64,000 nt of DNA, taken from contig NC_135504.1 in assembly GCF_052857255.1 (NCBI RefSeq), positions 145,354,121 to 145,418,120 on the forward strand, in the 5' to 3' direction. This document shows positions 11,329 through 24,219 of this stretch, one piece after another (the first letter of the stretch is position 1; each line of letters begins with the position of its first letter). The notes beneath the pieces are model-generated. The model saw only the letters and a list, made by a program, of their open reading frames with translations. It did not search any database and had not been told where the DNA came from. This DNA comes from Amblyomma americanum. Taxonomy: Eukaryota > Arthropoda > Arachnida > Ixodida > Ixodidae. The position numbers were made by a program, and so were the translations under genes.

Positions 11329-12190
11329 GTGTAAACTTTTTCTCTCAGAACTGCGCGAAAACTTGTATTCTGGCTCAAAACAACAGGATACATCGTTTTA
11401 GATCGAAACTAGCAAGATTCACGAGCATCGATTTTACGAGTCGTCGAAGAGTAGACGAGAGAAAGGTGTAAACTTTTTCTCTCAGAACTGCGCGAAAACT
11501 TGTATTCCGGCTCAAAACAACGGGATACATTGTTTTAAATTAAAACTAGCAAGATTCACAAGCTTCGATTTTACAAGTCGTCGAAGAGTAGACGAGAGAA
11601 AGGTGTAAATTTTTCTCTCAGAACTGCACGAAAACTTGTATTCTGGCTCAAAACAACGGGATACATTGTTTTAGATCGAAACTAGCAAGATTCACGAGCA
11701 TCAATTTTACACGTCGTCGAAGAGTACACGAGAGAAAGGTGTAAACTTTTTCTTTCAGAACTGCGCGAAAACTTGTATTCCGGCTCAAAACAACGGGATA
11801 CATCGTTTTAGATCGAAACTAGCAAGATTCACGAGCATCGATTTTACGTCTTCGAAGAGTAGACGAGAGAAAGGTGTAAACTTTTTCTCTCAGAACTCCG
11901 CGAAAACTTGTGTTCCGGCTCAAAACAACGGGATACATCGTTTTAGGTCGAAACTAGCAAGATTCACGAGCATCGATTTTACAAGTCGTCGAATATAGAC
12001 GAGAGAAAGGTGTACACTTTTTCTCTCAGAACTGCGCGAAAACTTGTATTTGGGCTCAAAACAACGGAATACATCGTTTTAGATCGAATCTACCAAGATT
12101 CACGAGCATCGATTACACAAGTCCTCGAAGAGTAGACGAGAGAAAGGTGTAAAGGTTTTCTCTCAGAACTGCGCGAAAACTTGTATTCCG
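11329..12190 (+). repeat. 819-bp HOR unit, third decayed copy with leader monomers
   Basis: After two or three leader monomers, bases from about 11657 to 12190 follow copy 2 (from about 10565) at an offset of 1,092 bp (8 x 137 minus 4). TTTTACGTCTTCG is at 11842 and GTCGAATATAG near 11990. Substitutions such as TTTGGGCTC and AAGTCCTCG show more divergence than between copies 1 and 2. Confidence 0.8.
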
Positions 12191-15100
12191 GCTCAAAACA
12201 AGGGGATACATTGTTTTAGATCGAAACTAGCAAGATTCACGAGCATCGATTTTACAAGTCTTCGAAGAGTAGACGAGAGAAAGGTGTAAACTTTTTCTCT
12301 CAGAACTCCGCGAAAACTTGTATTCCGGCTCAAAACAACGGGATACATCGTTTTAGATCGAAACTAGCAAGATTCACGAGCATCGATTTTATGAGTCCTC
12401 GAAGAGTAGACGAGAGAAAGGTGTAAACTTTTTCTCTCAGAACTGCGCGAAAACTTTTATTCCGGGCTCAAAACAACGGGATATATCCTTTTAGATCGAA
12501 ACTAGCAAGATTCACGGGCATCAATTTTACGAGTCGTCGAAGAGTAGACGAGAGAAAGGTTTAAACTTTTTCTCCCAGAACTGCGCGAAAACTTGTATTC
12601 TGGCTCAAAACAACGGGATACATCGTTTTAGATCGAAACTAGCAAAATGCACGAGCATCAATTTTACGAGTCCTCGAAGAGTAGACGAGAGAAAGGTGTA
12701 AACTTTTTCTCTCAGAACTGCGCGAAAACTTGTATTCCGGCTCAAAACAACGGGATACATTGTTTTAGATCGGAACTAGCAAGATTCACGAGCATCGATT
12801 TTACAAGTCGTCGATATAGACGAGAGAAAGGTGTAAACTTTTTCTCTCAGAACTGCGCAAAAACCTGTATTCCGGCTCAAAACAACGGGATACATCGTTT
12901 TAGATCGAATATAGCAAGATTCACGAGCATCGATTACACAAGTCTTCGAAGAGTAGACGAGAGAAAGGTGTACACTTTTTCTCTCAGAACTGCGCGAAAA
13001 CTTGTATTCCGGCTCAAAACAACGGGATACGTCGTTTTAAATTGAAACTAGCAAGATTCACGGGCATCGATTTTACAAGGCGTCGAAGAGTACACGAGAG
13101 AAAGGTGTAAACTTTTTCTCAGAAGTGCGCGAAAACTTGTATTCCGGCTCAAAACAACGGGATACATCGTTTTAGGTCGAAACTATCAAGATTCACGAGC
13201 ATCGATTTTACGAGTCGTCGAATAGTAGACGAGAGAAAGGTGTAAACTTTTTCTCTCAGAACTGCGCGAAAACTTGTATTTCGGATCAAAACAACGGGAT
13301 ACATTGTTTTAGATCGAAACTAGCAAGATTCACGAGCATCAATTCTACGATTCGTCGAGGAGTAGACGAGAGAAAGGTGTAAACTTTTTCTCTCCGAACT
13401 GCGCGAAAACTTTTATTCCGGCTCAAAACAACGGGATACATCGTTTTAGATCGAAAATAGCAAAATTCATGAGCATCGATTTTACGAGTCGTCGAAGAGT
13501 AGACGAGAGAAAGGTGTAAACTTTTTCTCTCAGAACTGCGCGGAAACTTGTATTCCGGCTCAAAACAACGGGATACATCGTTTTAGATCGAAACTAGCAG
13601 GATTCACGAGCATCGATTTTACAAGTCTTCGAAGAGTAGACGAGAGAAAGGTGTAAACTTTTTCTCTCAGAGCTGCGCGAAAACTTGTATTTCAGATCAA
13701 AAGAACGGGATACATTGTTTTAGATCGAAACTAGCAAGATTCATGAGCATCGATTTTACGATTCGTCGAGGAGTAGACGAGAGAAAGGTGTAAACTTTTT
13801 CTCTCCGAACTGCGCGAAAACTTTTATTCCGGCTCAAAACAACGGAATATATCCTTTTAGATCGAAACTAGCAAAATTCATGAGCATCGATTTTACGAGT
13901 CGTCGAAGAGTAGACGAGAGAAAGGTTTAAACTTTTTCTCTCAGAACTGCGCGAAAACTTGTATTCTGGCTCAAAACAACGGGATACATCGTTTTAGATC
14001 GAAACTAGCAAGATTCACGAGCATCGATTTTACGAGTCGTCGAAGAGTAGACGAGAGAAAGGTGTAAACTTTTTCTCTCAGAACTGCGCGAAAACTTGTA
14101 TTCCGGCTCAAAACAACGGGATACATTGTTTTAAATTAAAACTAGCAAGATTCACGAGCATCGATTTTACAAGTCGTCGAAGAGTAGACGAGAGAAAGGT
14201 GTAAACTATTTCTTTCAGAACTGCGCGAAAACTTGTATTCCGGCTCAAAACAACGGGATACATCGTTTTAGATCGAAACTAGCAAGATTCACGAGCATCG
14301 ATTTTACGTCTTCGAAGAGTAGACGAGAGAAAGGTGTAAACTTTTTCTCTCAGAACTCCGCGAAAACTTGTGTTCCGGCTCAAAACAACGGGATACATCG
14401 TTTTAGATCGAAACTAGCAAGATTCACGAGCATCGATTTTACAAGTCGTCGATATAGACGAGAGAAAGGTGTAAACTTTTTCTCTCAGAACTGCGCAAAA
14501 ACTTGTATTCCGGTCAAAACAACGGGATACATCGTTTTAGATTGAATCTAGCAAGATTCACGAGCATCGATTACACAAGCCTTCGAAGAGTACACGAGAG
14601 AAAGGTGTAAACTTTTTCTCTCAGAAGTGCGCGAAAACTTGTATTCCGGCTCAAAACAACGGGATACATCGTTTTAGGTCGAAACTAGCAAGAGTCACGA
14701 GCATCGATTTTACGAGTCGTCGAATAGTAGACGAGAGAAAGGTGTAAACTTTTTCTCTCAGAACTGCGCGAAAACTTGTATTTCGGATCAAAACAACGGG
14801 ATACATTGTTTTAGATCGAAACTAGCAAGATTCACGAGCATCAATTTTACGATTCGTCGAGGAGTAGACGAGAGAAAGGTGTAAACTTTTTCTCTCCGGA
14901 CTGCGCGAAAACTTTTATTCCGGCTCAAAACAACGGAATACATCGTTTTAGATCGCAAATAGCAAAATTCATGAGCATCGATTTTACGAGTCGTCGAAGA
15001 GTAGACGAGAGAAAGGCGAAACTTTTTCTCTCAGAACTGCGCGGAAACTTGTATTCCGGCTCAAAACAACGGGATACATCGTTTTAGATCGAAACTAGCA

Positions 15101-16431
15101 GGATTCACGAGCATCGATTTTACATGTCTTCGAAGAGTAGACGAGAGAAAGGTGTAAACTTTTTCTCTCAGAACTCCGCGAAAACTTGTATTCCGGCTCA
15201 AAACAACGGGATACATCGTTTTAGATCGAAACTAGCAAGATTCACGAGCATCGATTTTACGAGTCCTCGAAGAGTAGAGGAGAGAAAGGTGTAAACTTTT
15301 TCTCTCAGAACTGCGCGAAAACTTGTATTTCGGATCAAAAGAACGGGATACATTGTTTTAGATCGAAACTAGCAAGATTCACGAGCATCGATTTTACGAT
15401 TCGTCGAGGAGTAGACGAGAGAAAGGTGTAAACTTTTTCTCTCCGATCGGCGCGAAAACTTTTATTCCGGCTCAAAACAACGGGATATATCCTTTTAGAT
15501 CGAAACTAGCAAGATTCACGGGCATCGATTTTACGAGTCGTCGAAGAGTAGACGAGATAAAGGTTTAAACTTTTTCTCTCAGAACTGCGCGAAAACTTGT
15601 ATTCTGGCTCAAAACAACGGGATACATCGTTTTAGATCGAAACTAGCAAAATTCACGAGCATCAATTTTACGAGTCCTCGAAGAGTAGACGAGAGAAAGG
15701 TGTAAACTTTTTCTCTCAGAACGGCGCGAAAACTTGTATTCCGGCTCAAAACAACGGGATACATTGTTTTAGATCGAAACTAGCAAGATTGACGAGCATC
15801 GATTTTACAAGTCGTCGATATAGACGAGAGAAAGGTGTAAACTTTTTCTCTCGGAACTGCGCAAAAACTTGTATTCCGGCTCAAAACAACGGGATACATC
15901 GTTTTAGATCGAATCTAGCAAGATTCACGAGCATCGATTACACAAGTCTTCGAAGAGTAGACGAGAGAAAGGTGTACACTTTTTCTCTCAGAACTGCGCG
16001 AAAACTTGTATTCCGGCTCAAAACAACCGGATACGTCGTTTTAAATCGAAACTAGCAAGATTCACGGGTATCGATTTTACAAGTCGTCGAAGAGTACACT
16101 AGAGAAAGGTGTAAACTTTTTCTCTCAGAACTCCGCGAAAACTTGTATTCCGGCTCAAAACAACGGGATACATCGTTTTAGATCGAAACTAGCAAGATTC
16201 ACGAGCATCGATTTTACGAGTCCTCGAAGAGTAGACGAGAGAAAGGTGTAAACTTTTTCTCTCAGAACTGCGCGAAAACTTGTATTCCGGCTCAAAACAA
16301 CGGGATACATTGTTTTAGATCGAAACAAGCAAGATTCACGAGCATCGATTTTACAAGTCGTCGATATAGACGAGTGAAAGGTGTAAACTTTTTCTCTCAG
16401 AACTGCGCAAAAACTTGTATTCCGGTCAAAA
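12191..16431 (+). repeat. Mosaic of about 31 monomers with an 11-mer pair
   Basis: Bases about 13081-13670 resemble about 14581-15170 at an offset near 1,502 bp (11 x 137 minus 5), sharing GAAGTGCGCG, the TTTCGGATC monomer and the GATTCGTCGAGG monomer. The TTCTGGCTC monomer at 12597 recurs at 15601 (22 x 137 minus 10). Monomers carrying GTCGATATAGACGAG (minus 2) and GATTACACAAG first become frequent here and persist to about 57 kb. An extra base (TCCGGGCTC) sits near 12463. No non-satellite sequence is seen. Confidence 0.82.
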
Positions 16432-17662
16432 CAACGGGATACATCGTTTTAGATCGAATCTAGCAAGATTCACGAGCATCGATTACACAAGTCTTCGAAG
16501 AGTAGACGAGAGAAAGGTGTACACTTTTTCTCTCAGAACTGCGCGAAAACTTGTATTCCGGCTCAAAACAACGGGATACGTCGTTTTAAATCGAAACTAG
16601 CAAGATTCACGGGCATCGATTTTACAAGTCGTCGAAGAGTACACGAGAGAAAGGTGTAAACTTTTTCTCTCAGAAGTGCGCGAAAACTTGTATTCCGGCT
16701 CAAAACAACGGGATACATTGTTTTAGATCGAAACTAGCAAGATTCACGAGCATCAATTTTACGATTTGTCGAGCAGTAGGCGAGAGAAAGGTGTAAACTT
16801 TTTCTCTCCGGACTGAGCGAAAACTTTTATTCCGGCTCAAAACAACGGGATACATCGTTTTAGATCGCAAATAGCAAAATTCATGAGCATCGATTTTACG
16901 AGTCGTCGAAGAGTAGAGGAGAGAAAGGCGTAAACTTTTTCTCTCAGAACTGCGCGGAAACTTGTATTCCGGCTCAAAACAACGGGATACATCGTTTTAG
17001 ATCGAAACTAGCAGGATTCACGAGCATCGATTTTACAAGTCTTCGAAGAGTAGACGAGAGAAAGGTGTAAACTTTTTCTCTCAGAACTCCGCGAAAACTT
17101 GTATTCCGGCTCAAAACAACGGGATACATCGTTTTAGATCGAAACTAGCAAGATTCACGAGCATCGATTTTACGAGTCCTCGAAGAGTAGACGAGAGAAA
17201 GGTGTAAACTTTTTCTCTCAGAACTGCGCGAAAACTTGTATTTCGGATCAAAAGAACGGGATACATTGTTTTAGATCGAAACTAGCAAGATTCACGAGCA
17301 TCGATTTTACGATTCGTCGAGGAGTAGACGAGAGAAAGGTGTAAACTTTTTCTCTCCGAACTGCGCGAAAACTTTTATTCCGGCTCAAAACAACGGGATA
17401 TATCCTTTTAGATCGAAACTAGCAAGATTCACGGGCATCGATTTTACGAGTTGTCGAAGAGTAGACGAGATAAAGGTTTAAACTTTTTCTCTCAGAACTG
17501 TGCGAAAACTTGTATTCCGGCTCAAAACAACGGGATACATTGTTTTAGATCGAAACTATCAAGATTGACGAGCATCGATTTTACAAGTCGTCGATATAGA
17601 CGAGAGAAAGGTGTAAACTTTTTCTCTCGGAACTGCGCAAAAACTTGTATTCCGGCTCAAAA
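16432..17662 (+). repeat. 1,231-bp HOR unit (9 monomers), copy 1
   Basis: Matches from 17663 onward at an offset of 1,231 bp (9 x 137 minus 2). The pair shares the CCGGACTGAGCG variant (16809 and 18040) and the AGAGTAGAGGAG variant. Differences include GAGTTGTCG versus GAGTCGTCG and ACTATCAAGATTGAC versus ACTAGCAAGATTCAC, so identity is high but not perfect. Confidence 0.87.
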
Positions 17663-18968
17663 CAACGGGATACATCGTTTTAGATCGAATCTAGCAAGAT
17701 TCACGAGCATCGATTACACAAGTCTTCGAAGAGTAGACGAGAGAAAGGTGTACACTTTTTCTCTCAGAACTGCGCGAAAACTTGTATTCCGGCTCAAAAC
17801 AACCGGATACGTCGTTTTAAATCGAAACTAGCAAGATTCACGGGCATCGATTTTACAAGTCGTCGAAGAGTACACGAGAGAAAGGTGTAAACTTTTTCTC
17901 TCAGAAGTGCGCGAAAACTTGTATTCCGGCTCAAAACAACGGGATACATTGTTTTAGATCGAAACTAGCAAGATTCACGAGCATCAATTTTACGATTCGT
18001 CGAGCAGTAGACGAGAGAAAGGTGTAAACTGTTTCTCTCCGGACTGAGCGAAAACTTTTATTCCGGATCAAAACAACGGGATACATCGTTTTAGATCGCA
18101 AATAGCAAAATTCATGAGCATCGATTTTACGAGTCGTCGAAGAGTAGAGGAGAGAAAGGCGTAAACTTTTTCTCTCAGAACTGCGCGGAAACTTGTATTC
18201 CGGCTCAAAACAACGGGATACATCGTTTTAGATCGAAACTAGCAGGATTCACGAGCATCGATTTTACAAGTCTTCGAAGAGTAGACGAGAGAAAGGTGTA
18301 AACTTTTTCTCTCAGAACTCCGCGAAAACTTGTATTCCGGCTCAAAACAACGGGATACATCGTTTTAGATCGAAACTAGCAAGATTCACGAGCATCGATT
18401 TTACGAGTCCTCGAAGAGTAGACGAGAGAAAGGTGTAAACTTTTTCTCTCAGAACTGCGCGAAAACTTGTATTTCGGATCAAAAGAACGGGATACATTGT
18501 TTTAGATCGAAACTAGCAAGATTCACGAGCATCGATTTTACGATTCGTCGAGGAGTAGACGAGAGAAAGGTGTAAACTTTTTCTCTCCGAACTGCGCGAA
18601 AACTTTTATTCCGGCTCAAAACAACGGGATATATCCTTTTAGATCGAAACTAGCAAGATTCACGGGCATCGATTTTACGAGTCGTCGAAGAGTAGACGAG
18701 ATAAAGGTTTAAACTTTTTCTCTCAGAACTGCGCGAAAACTTGTATTCCGGCTCAAAACAACGGGATACATTGTTTTAGATCGAAACTAGCAAGATTCAC
18801 GAGCATCGATTTTACAAGTCGTCGATATAGACGAGAGAAAGGTGTAAACTTTTTCTCTCAGAACTGCGCAAAAACTTGTATTCCGGCTCAAGACAACGGG
18901 ATACATCGTTTTAGATCGAATCTAGCAAGATTCACGAGCATCGATTACACAAGTCTTCGAAGAGTAGA
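17663..18968 (+). repeat. 1,231-bp HOR unit (9 monomers), copy 2, overlapping the 820-bp unit
   Basis: Follows copy 1 until about 18968, where GTAGAGGAG replaces GTAGACGAG. Its last six monomers are also the first copy of the 820-bp duplication (from 18137). The overlap shows two successive rearrangements using the same monomers, the 9-mer event probably earlier because its copies have diverged more. Confidence 0.85.
18137..18956 (+). repeat. 820-bp HOR unit (6 monomers), copy 1
   Basis: Bases 18137-18968 equal 18957-19788 at an offset of 820 bp (6 x 137 minus 2) without a mismatch in the 832 bp I read. A rare private substitution, GGCTCAAGACAACGG, is present in both copies (near 18881 and 19701), so one was copied from the other. 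The minus 2 is one GTCGATATAG monomer. Confidence 0.95.
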
Positions 18969-19788
18969 GGAGAGAAAGGCGTAAACTTTTTCTCTCAGAA
19001 CTGCGCGGAAACTTGTATTCCGGCTCAAAACAACGGGATACATCGTTTTAGATCGAAACTAGCAGGATTCACGAGCATCGATTTTACAAGTCTTCGAAGA
19101 GTAGACGAGAGAAAGGTGTAAACTTTTTCTCTCAGAACTCCGCGAAAACTTGTATTCCGGCTCAAAACAACGGGATACATCGTTTTAGATCGAAACTAGC
19201 AAGATTCACGAGCATCGATTTTACGAGTCCTCGAAGAGTAGACGAGAGAAAGGTGTAAACTTTTTCTCTCAGAACTGCGCGAAAACTTGTATTTCGGATC
19301 AAAAGAACGGGATACATTGTTTTAGATCGAAACTAGCAAGATTCACGAGCATCGATTTTACGATTCGTCGAGGAGTAGACGAGAGAAAGGTGTAAACTTT
19401 TTCTCTCCGAACTGCGCGAAAACTTTTATTCCGGCTCAAAACAACGGGATATATCCTTTTAGATCGAAACTAGCAAGATTCACGGGCATCGATTTTACGA
19501 GTCGTCGAAGAGTAGACGAGATAAAGGTTTAAACTTTTTCTCTCAGAACTGCGCGAAAACTTGTATTCCGGCTCAAAACAACGGGATACATTGTTTTAGA
19601 TCGAAACTAGCAAGATTCACGAGCATCGATTTTACAAGTCGTCGATATAGACGAGAGAAAGGTGTAAACTTTTTCTCTCAGAACTGCGCAAAAACTTGTA
19701 TTCCGGCTCAAGACAACGGGATACATCGTTTTAGATCGAATCTAGCAAGATTCACGAGCATCGATTACACAAGTCTTCGAAGAGTAGA
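18957..19788 (+). repeat. 820-bp HOR unit (6 monomers), copy 2
   Basis: Identical second copy. It ends at a G/C difference at 19789, where the array returns to the GTAGACGAG form followed by GTGTACAC. Confidence 0.95.
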
Positions 19789-21489
19789 CGAGAGAAAGGT
19801 GTACACTTTTTCTCTCAGAACTGCGCGAAAACTTGTATTCCGGCTCAAAACAACGGGATACGTCGTTTTAAATCGAAACTAGCAAGATTCACGGGCATCG
19901 ATTTTACAAGTCGTCGAAGAGTACACTACAGAAAGGTGTAAACTTTTTCTCTCAGAACTCCGCGAAAACTTGTATTCCGGCTCAAAACAACGGGATACAT
20001 AGTTTTAGATCGAAACTAGCAAGATTCACGAGCATCAATTTTACGAGTCCTCGAAGAGTAGACGAGAGAAAGGTGTAAACTTTTTCTCTCAGAACTGCGC
20101 GAAAACTTGTATTCCGGCTCAAAACAACGGTATACATTGTTTTAGATCAAAACTAGTAAGATTCACGAGCATCGATTTTACAAGTCGTCGATATAGACGA
20201 GAGAAAGGTGTAAACTTTTTCTCTCAGAACTGCGCAAAAACTTGTATTCCGGTCAAAACAACGGGATACATCGTTTTAGATCGAATCTAGCAAGATTCAC
20301 GAGTATCGATTACACAAGTCTTCGAAGAGTAGACGAAAGAAAGGTGTACACTTTTTCTCTCAGAACTGCGCGAAAACTTGTATTCCGGCTCAAAACAACG
20401 GGATACGTCGTTTTAAATCGAAACTAGCAAGATTCACGGGCATGGATTTTACAAGTCGTCGAAGAGTACACGAGAGAAAGGTGTAAACATTTTCTCTCAG
20501 AAGTGCGCGAAAACTTGTATTCCGGCTCAAAACAACGAGATACATTGTTTTAGATCGAAACTAGCAAGATTCACGAGCATCAAGTTTACGATTCGTCGAG
20601 CAGTAGACGAGAGAAAGGTGTAAACTTTTTCTCTCCGGACTGAGCGAAAACTTTTATTCCGGCTCAAAACAACGGGATACATCGTTTTAGATCGCAAATA
20701 GCAAAATTCATGAGCATCGATTTTACGAGTCGTCGAAGAGTAGACGAGAGAAAGGTGTAAACTTTTTCTCTCAGAACTCCGCGAAAACTTGTATTCCGGC
20801 TCAAAACAACGGGATACATCGTTTTAGATCGAAACTAGCAAGATTCACGAGCATCGATTTTACGAGTCCTCGAAGAGTAGACGAGAGAAAGGTATAAACT
20901 TTTTCTCTCAGAACTGCGCGAAAACTTGTATTTCGGATCAAAAGAACAGGATACATCGTTTTAGATCGAAACTAGCAAAATTCACGAGCATCAATTTTAC
21001 GTGTCCTCGAAGAGTAGACGAGAGAAAGGTGTAAACTTTTTCTCTTAGAACTGCGCGAAAACTTGTATTCCGGCTCAAAACAACGGGATACATTGTTTTA
21101 GATCGAAACTAGCAAGATTCACGAGCATCGATTTTACAAGTCGTCGATATAAACGAGAAAAAGGTGTAAACTTTTTCTCTCAGAACTGCGCAAAAACTTG
21201 TATTCCGGCTCAAAACAACGGGATACATCGTTTTAGATCGAATCTAGCAAGATTCACGAGCATCGATTACACAAGTCTTCGAAGAGTAGACGAGAGAAAG
21301 GTGTACACTTTTTCTCTCAGAACTGCGCGAAAACTTGTATTCCGGCTCAAAACAACGGGATACATTGTTTTAGATCGAAACTAGCAAGATTCACGAGCAT
21401 CGATTTTACAAGTCGTCGATATAGACGAGAAAAAGGTGTAAACTTTTTCTCTCAGAACTGCGCGAAAACTTGTATTTCGGATCAAAACA
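19789..21489 (+). repeat. About 12 monomers: first appearance of the ACTAGTAAG family
   Basis: The ordered markers GGGATACATAGTTTTAG (near 19992), ACTAGTAAG (near 20152), CCGGTCAAAAC (minus 1, near 20250) and AAAGAACAGGATAC (near 20942) occur here. All or most recur in the same order near 22.45-23.6, 25.3-26.4, 27.8-28.8 and 29.2-30.1 kb. The offset to the next occurrence is 2,457 bp (18 x 137 minus 9). Confidence 0.85.
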
Positions 21490-24075
21490 ACGGGATACAT
21501 CGTTTTAGATCGAATCTAGCAAGATTCACGAGCATCAATTTTACGATTCGTCGAGCAGTAGACGAGAGAAAGGTGTAAACTGTTTCTCTCCGGACTGAGC
21601 GAAAACTTTTATTCCGGCTCAAAACAACGGGATACATCGTTTTAGATCGCAAATAGCAAAATTCATGACCATCGATTTTACGAGTCGTCGAAGAGTAGAG
21701 GAGAGAAAGGCGTAAACTTTTTCTCTCAGAACTGCGCGGAAACTTGTATTCCGGCTCAAAACAACGGGATACATCGTTTTAGATCGAAACTAGCAAGATT
21801 CACGAGCATCGATTTTACGAGTCCTCGAAGAGTAGACGAGAGAAAGGTGTAAACTTTTTCTCTCAGAACTGCGCGAAAACTTGTATTTCGGATCAAAAGA
21901 ACGGGATACATTGTTTTAGATCGAAACTAGCAAGATTCACGAGCATCGATTTTACGATTCGTCGAGGAGTAGACGAGAGAAAGGTGTAAACTTTTTCTCT
22001 CCGAACTGCGCGAAAACTTTTATTCCGGCTCAAAACAACGGGATATATCCTTTTAGATCGAAACTAGCAAGATTCACGGGCATCGATTTTACGAGTCGTC
22101 GAAGAGTAGACGAGATAAAGGTTTAAACTTTTTCTCTCAGAACTGCGCGAAAACTTGTATTCCGGCTCAAAACAACGGGATACATTGTTTTAGATCGAAA
22201 CTAGCAAGATTCACGAGCATCGATTTTACAAGTCGTCGATATAGACGAGAGAAAGGTGTAAACTTTTTCTCTCAGAACTGCGCAAAAACTTGTATTCCGG
22301 CTCAAAACAACGGGATACATCGTTTTAGATCGAATCTAGCAAGATTCACGAGCATCGATTACACAAGTCTTCGAAGAGTAGACGAGAGAAAGGTGTACAC
22401 TTTTTCTCTCAGAACTGCGCGAAAACTTGTATTCCGGCTCAAAACAACGGGATACATAGTTTTAGATCGAAACTAGCAAGATTCACGAGCATCAATTCTA
22501 CGAGTCCTCGAAGAGTAGACGAGAGAAAGGTGTAAACTTTTTCTCTCAGAACTGCGCGAAAACTTGTATTCCGGCTCAAAACAACGGGATACATTGTTTT
22601 AGATCGAAACTAGTAAGATTCACGAGCATCGATTTTACAAGTCGTCGATATAGACGAGAGAAAGGTGTAAACTTTTTCTCTCAGAACTGCGCAAAAACTT
22701 GTATTCCGGTCAAAACAACGGGATACATCGTTTTAGATCGAATCTAGCAAAATTCACGAGCATCGATTACACAAGTCTTCGAAGAGTAGACGAGAGAAAG
22801 GTGTACACTTTTTCTCTCAGAACTGCGCGAAAACTTGTATTCCGGCTCAAAACAACGGGATACGTCATTTTAAATCGAAACTAGCAAGATTCACGGGCAT
22901 CGATTTTACAAGTCGTCGAAGAGTACACGAGAGAAAGGTGTAAACTTTTTCTCTCAGAAGTGCGCGAAAACTTGTATTCCGGCTCAAAACAACGGGATAC
23001 ATTGTTTTAGATCGAAACTAGCAAGATTCACGAGCATCAAGTTTACAATTCGTCGAGCAGTAGACGAGAGAAAGGTGTAAACTTTTTCTCTCCGGACTGA
23101 GCGAAAACTTTTATTCCGGCACAAAACAACGGGATACATCGTTTTAGATCGCAAATAGCAAAATTCATGAGCATCGATTTTACGAGTCGTCGAAGAGTAG
23201 AGGAGAGAAAGGCGTAAACTTTTTCTCTCAGAACTGCGCGGAAACTTGTATTCCGGCTCAAAACAACGGGATACATCGTTTTAGATCGAAACTAGCAGGA
23301 TTCACGAGCATCGATTTTACAAGTCTTCGAAGAGTAGACGAGAGAAAGGTGTAAACTTTTTCTCTCAGAACTCCGCGAAAACTTGTATTCCGGCTCAAAA
23401 CAACGGGATACATCGTTTTAGATCTAAACTAGCAAGATTCACGAGCATCGATTTTACGAGTCCTCGAAGAGTAGACGAGAGAAAGGTATAAACTTTTTCT
23501 CTCAGAACTGCGCGAAAACTTGTATTTCGGATCAAAAGAACAGGATACATCGTTTTAGATCGAAACTAGCAAAATTCACGAGCATCAATTTTACGAGTCC
23601 TCGAAGAGTAGACGAGAGAAAGGTGTAAACTTTTTCTCTCAGAACTGCGCGAGAACTTGCATTCCGGCTCAAAACAACGGGATACATTGTTTTAGATCGA
23701 AACTAGCAAGATTCACGAGCATCGATTTTACAAGTCGTCGATATAGACGAGAAAAAGGTGTAAACTTTTTCTCTCAGAACTGCGCAAAAACTTGTATTCC
23801 GGCTCAAAACAACGGGATACATCGTTTTAGATCGAATCTAGCAAGATTCACGAGCATAGATTACACAAGTCTTCGAAGAGTAGACGAGAGAAAGGTGTAC
23901 ACTTTTTCTCTCAGAACTGCGCGAAAACTTGTATTCCGGCTCAAAACAACGGGATACATCGTTTTAGATCGAAACTAGCAAGATTCACGAGCATCGATTT
24001 TACGAGTTCTCGAAGAGTAGACGAGAGAAAGGTGTAAACTTTTTCTCTCAGAACTGCGCGAAAACTTGTATTCCG
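21490..24075 (+). repeat. 2.6-2.9-kb HOR unit (about 20 monomers), copy 1
   Basis: Aligns with 24220-26945. The offset is 2,730 bp in the left part (ATTCATGACC at 21661 and 24391) and 2,868 bp (21 x 137 minus 9) in the right part. Copy 2 therefore holds one extra monomer near 25.17-25.3 kb and one extra A. The ACTAGTAAG and CCGGTCAAAAC markers lie near 22609 and 22707. The match ends near 24075, where TTCCGGCTC is replaced by TTTCGGATC in copy 2. Confidence 0.87.
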
Positions 24076-24219
24076 GCTCAAAACAACGGGATACATCGTT
24101 TTAGATCGAAACTAGCAAGATTCACGAGCATCGATTTTACAAGTCGTCGATATAGACGAGAGAAAGGTGTAAACTTTTTCTCTCAGAACTGCGCAAAAAC
24201 TTGTATTCCGGTCAAAACA

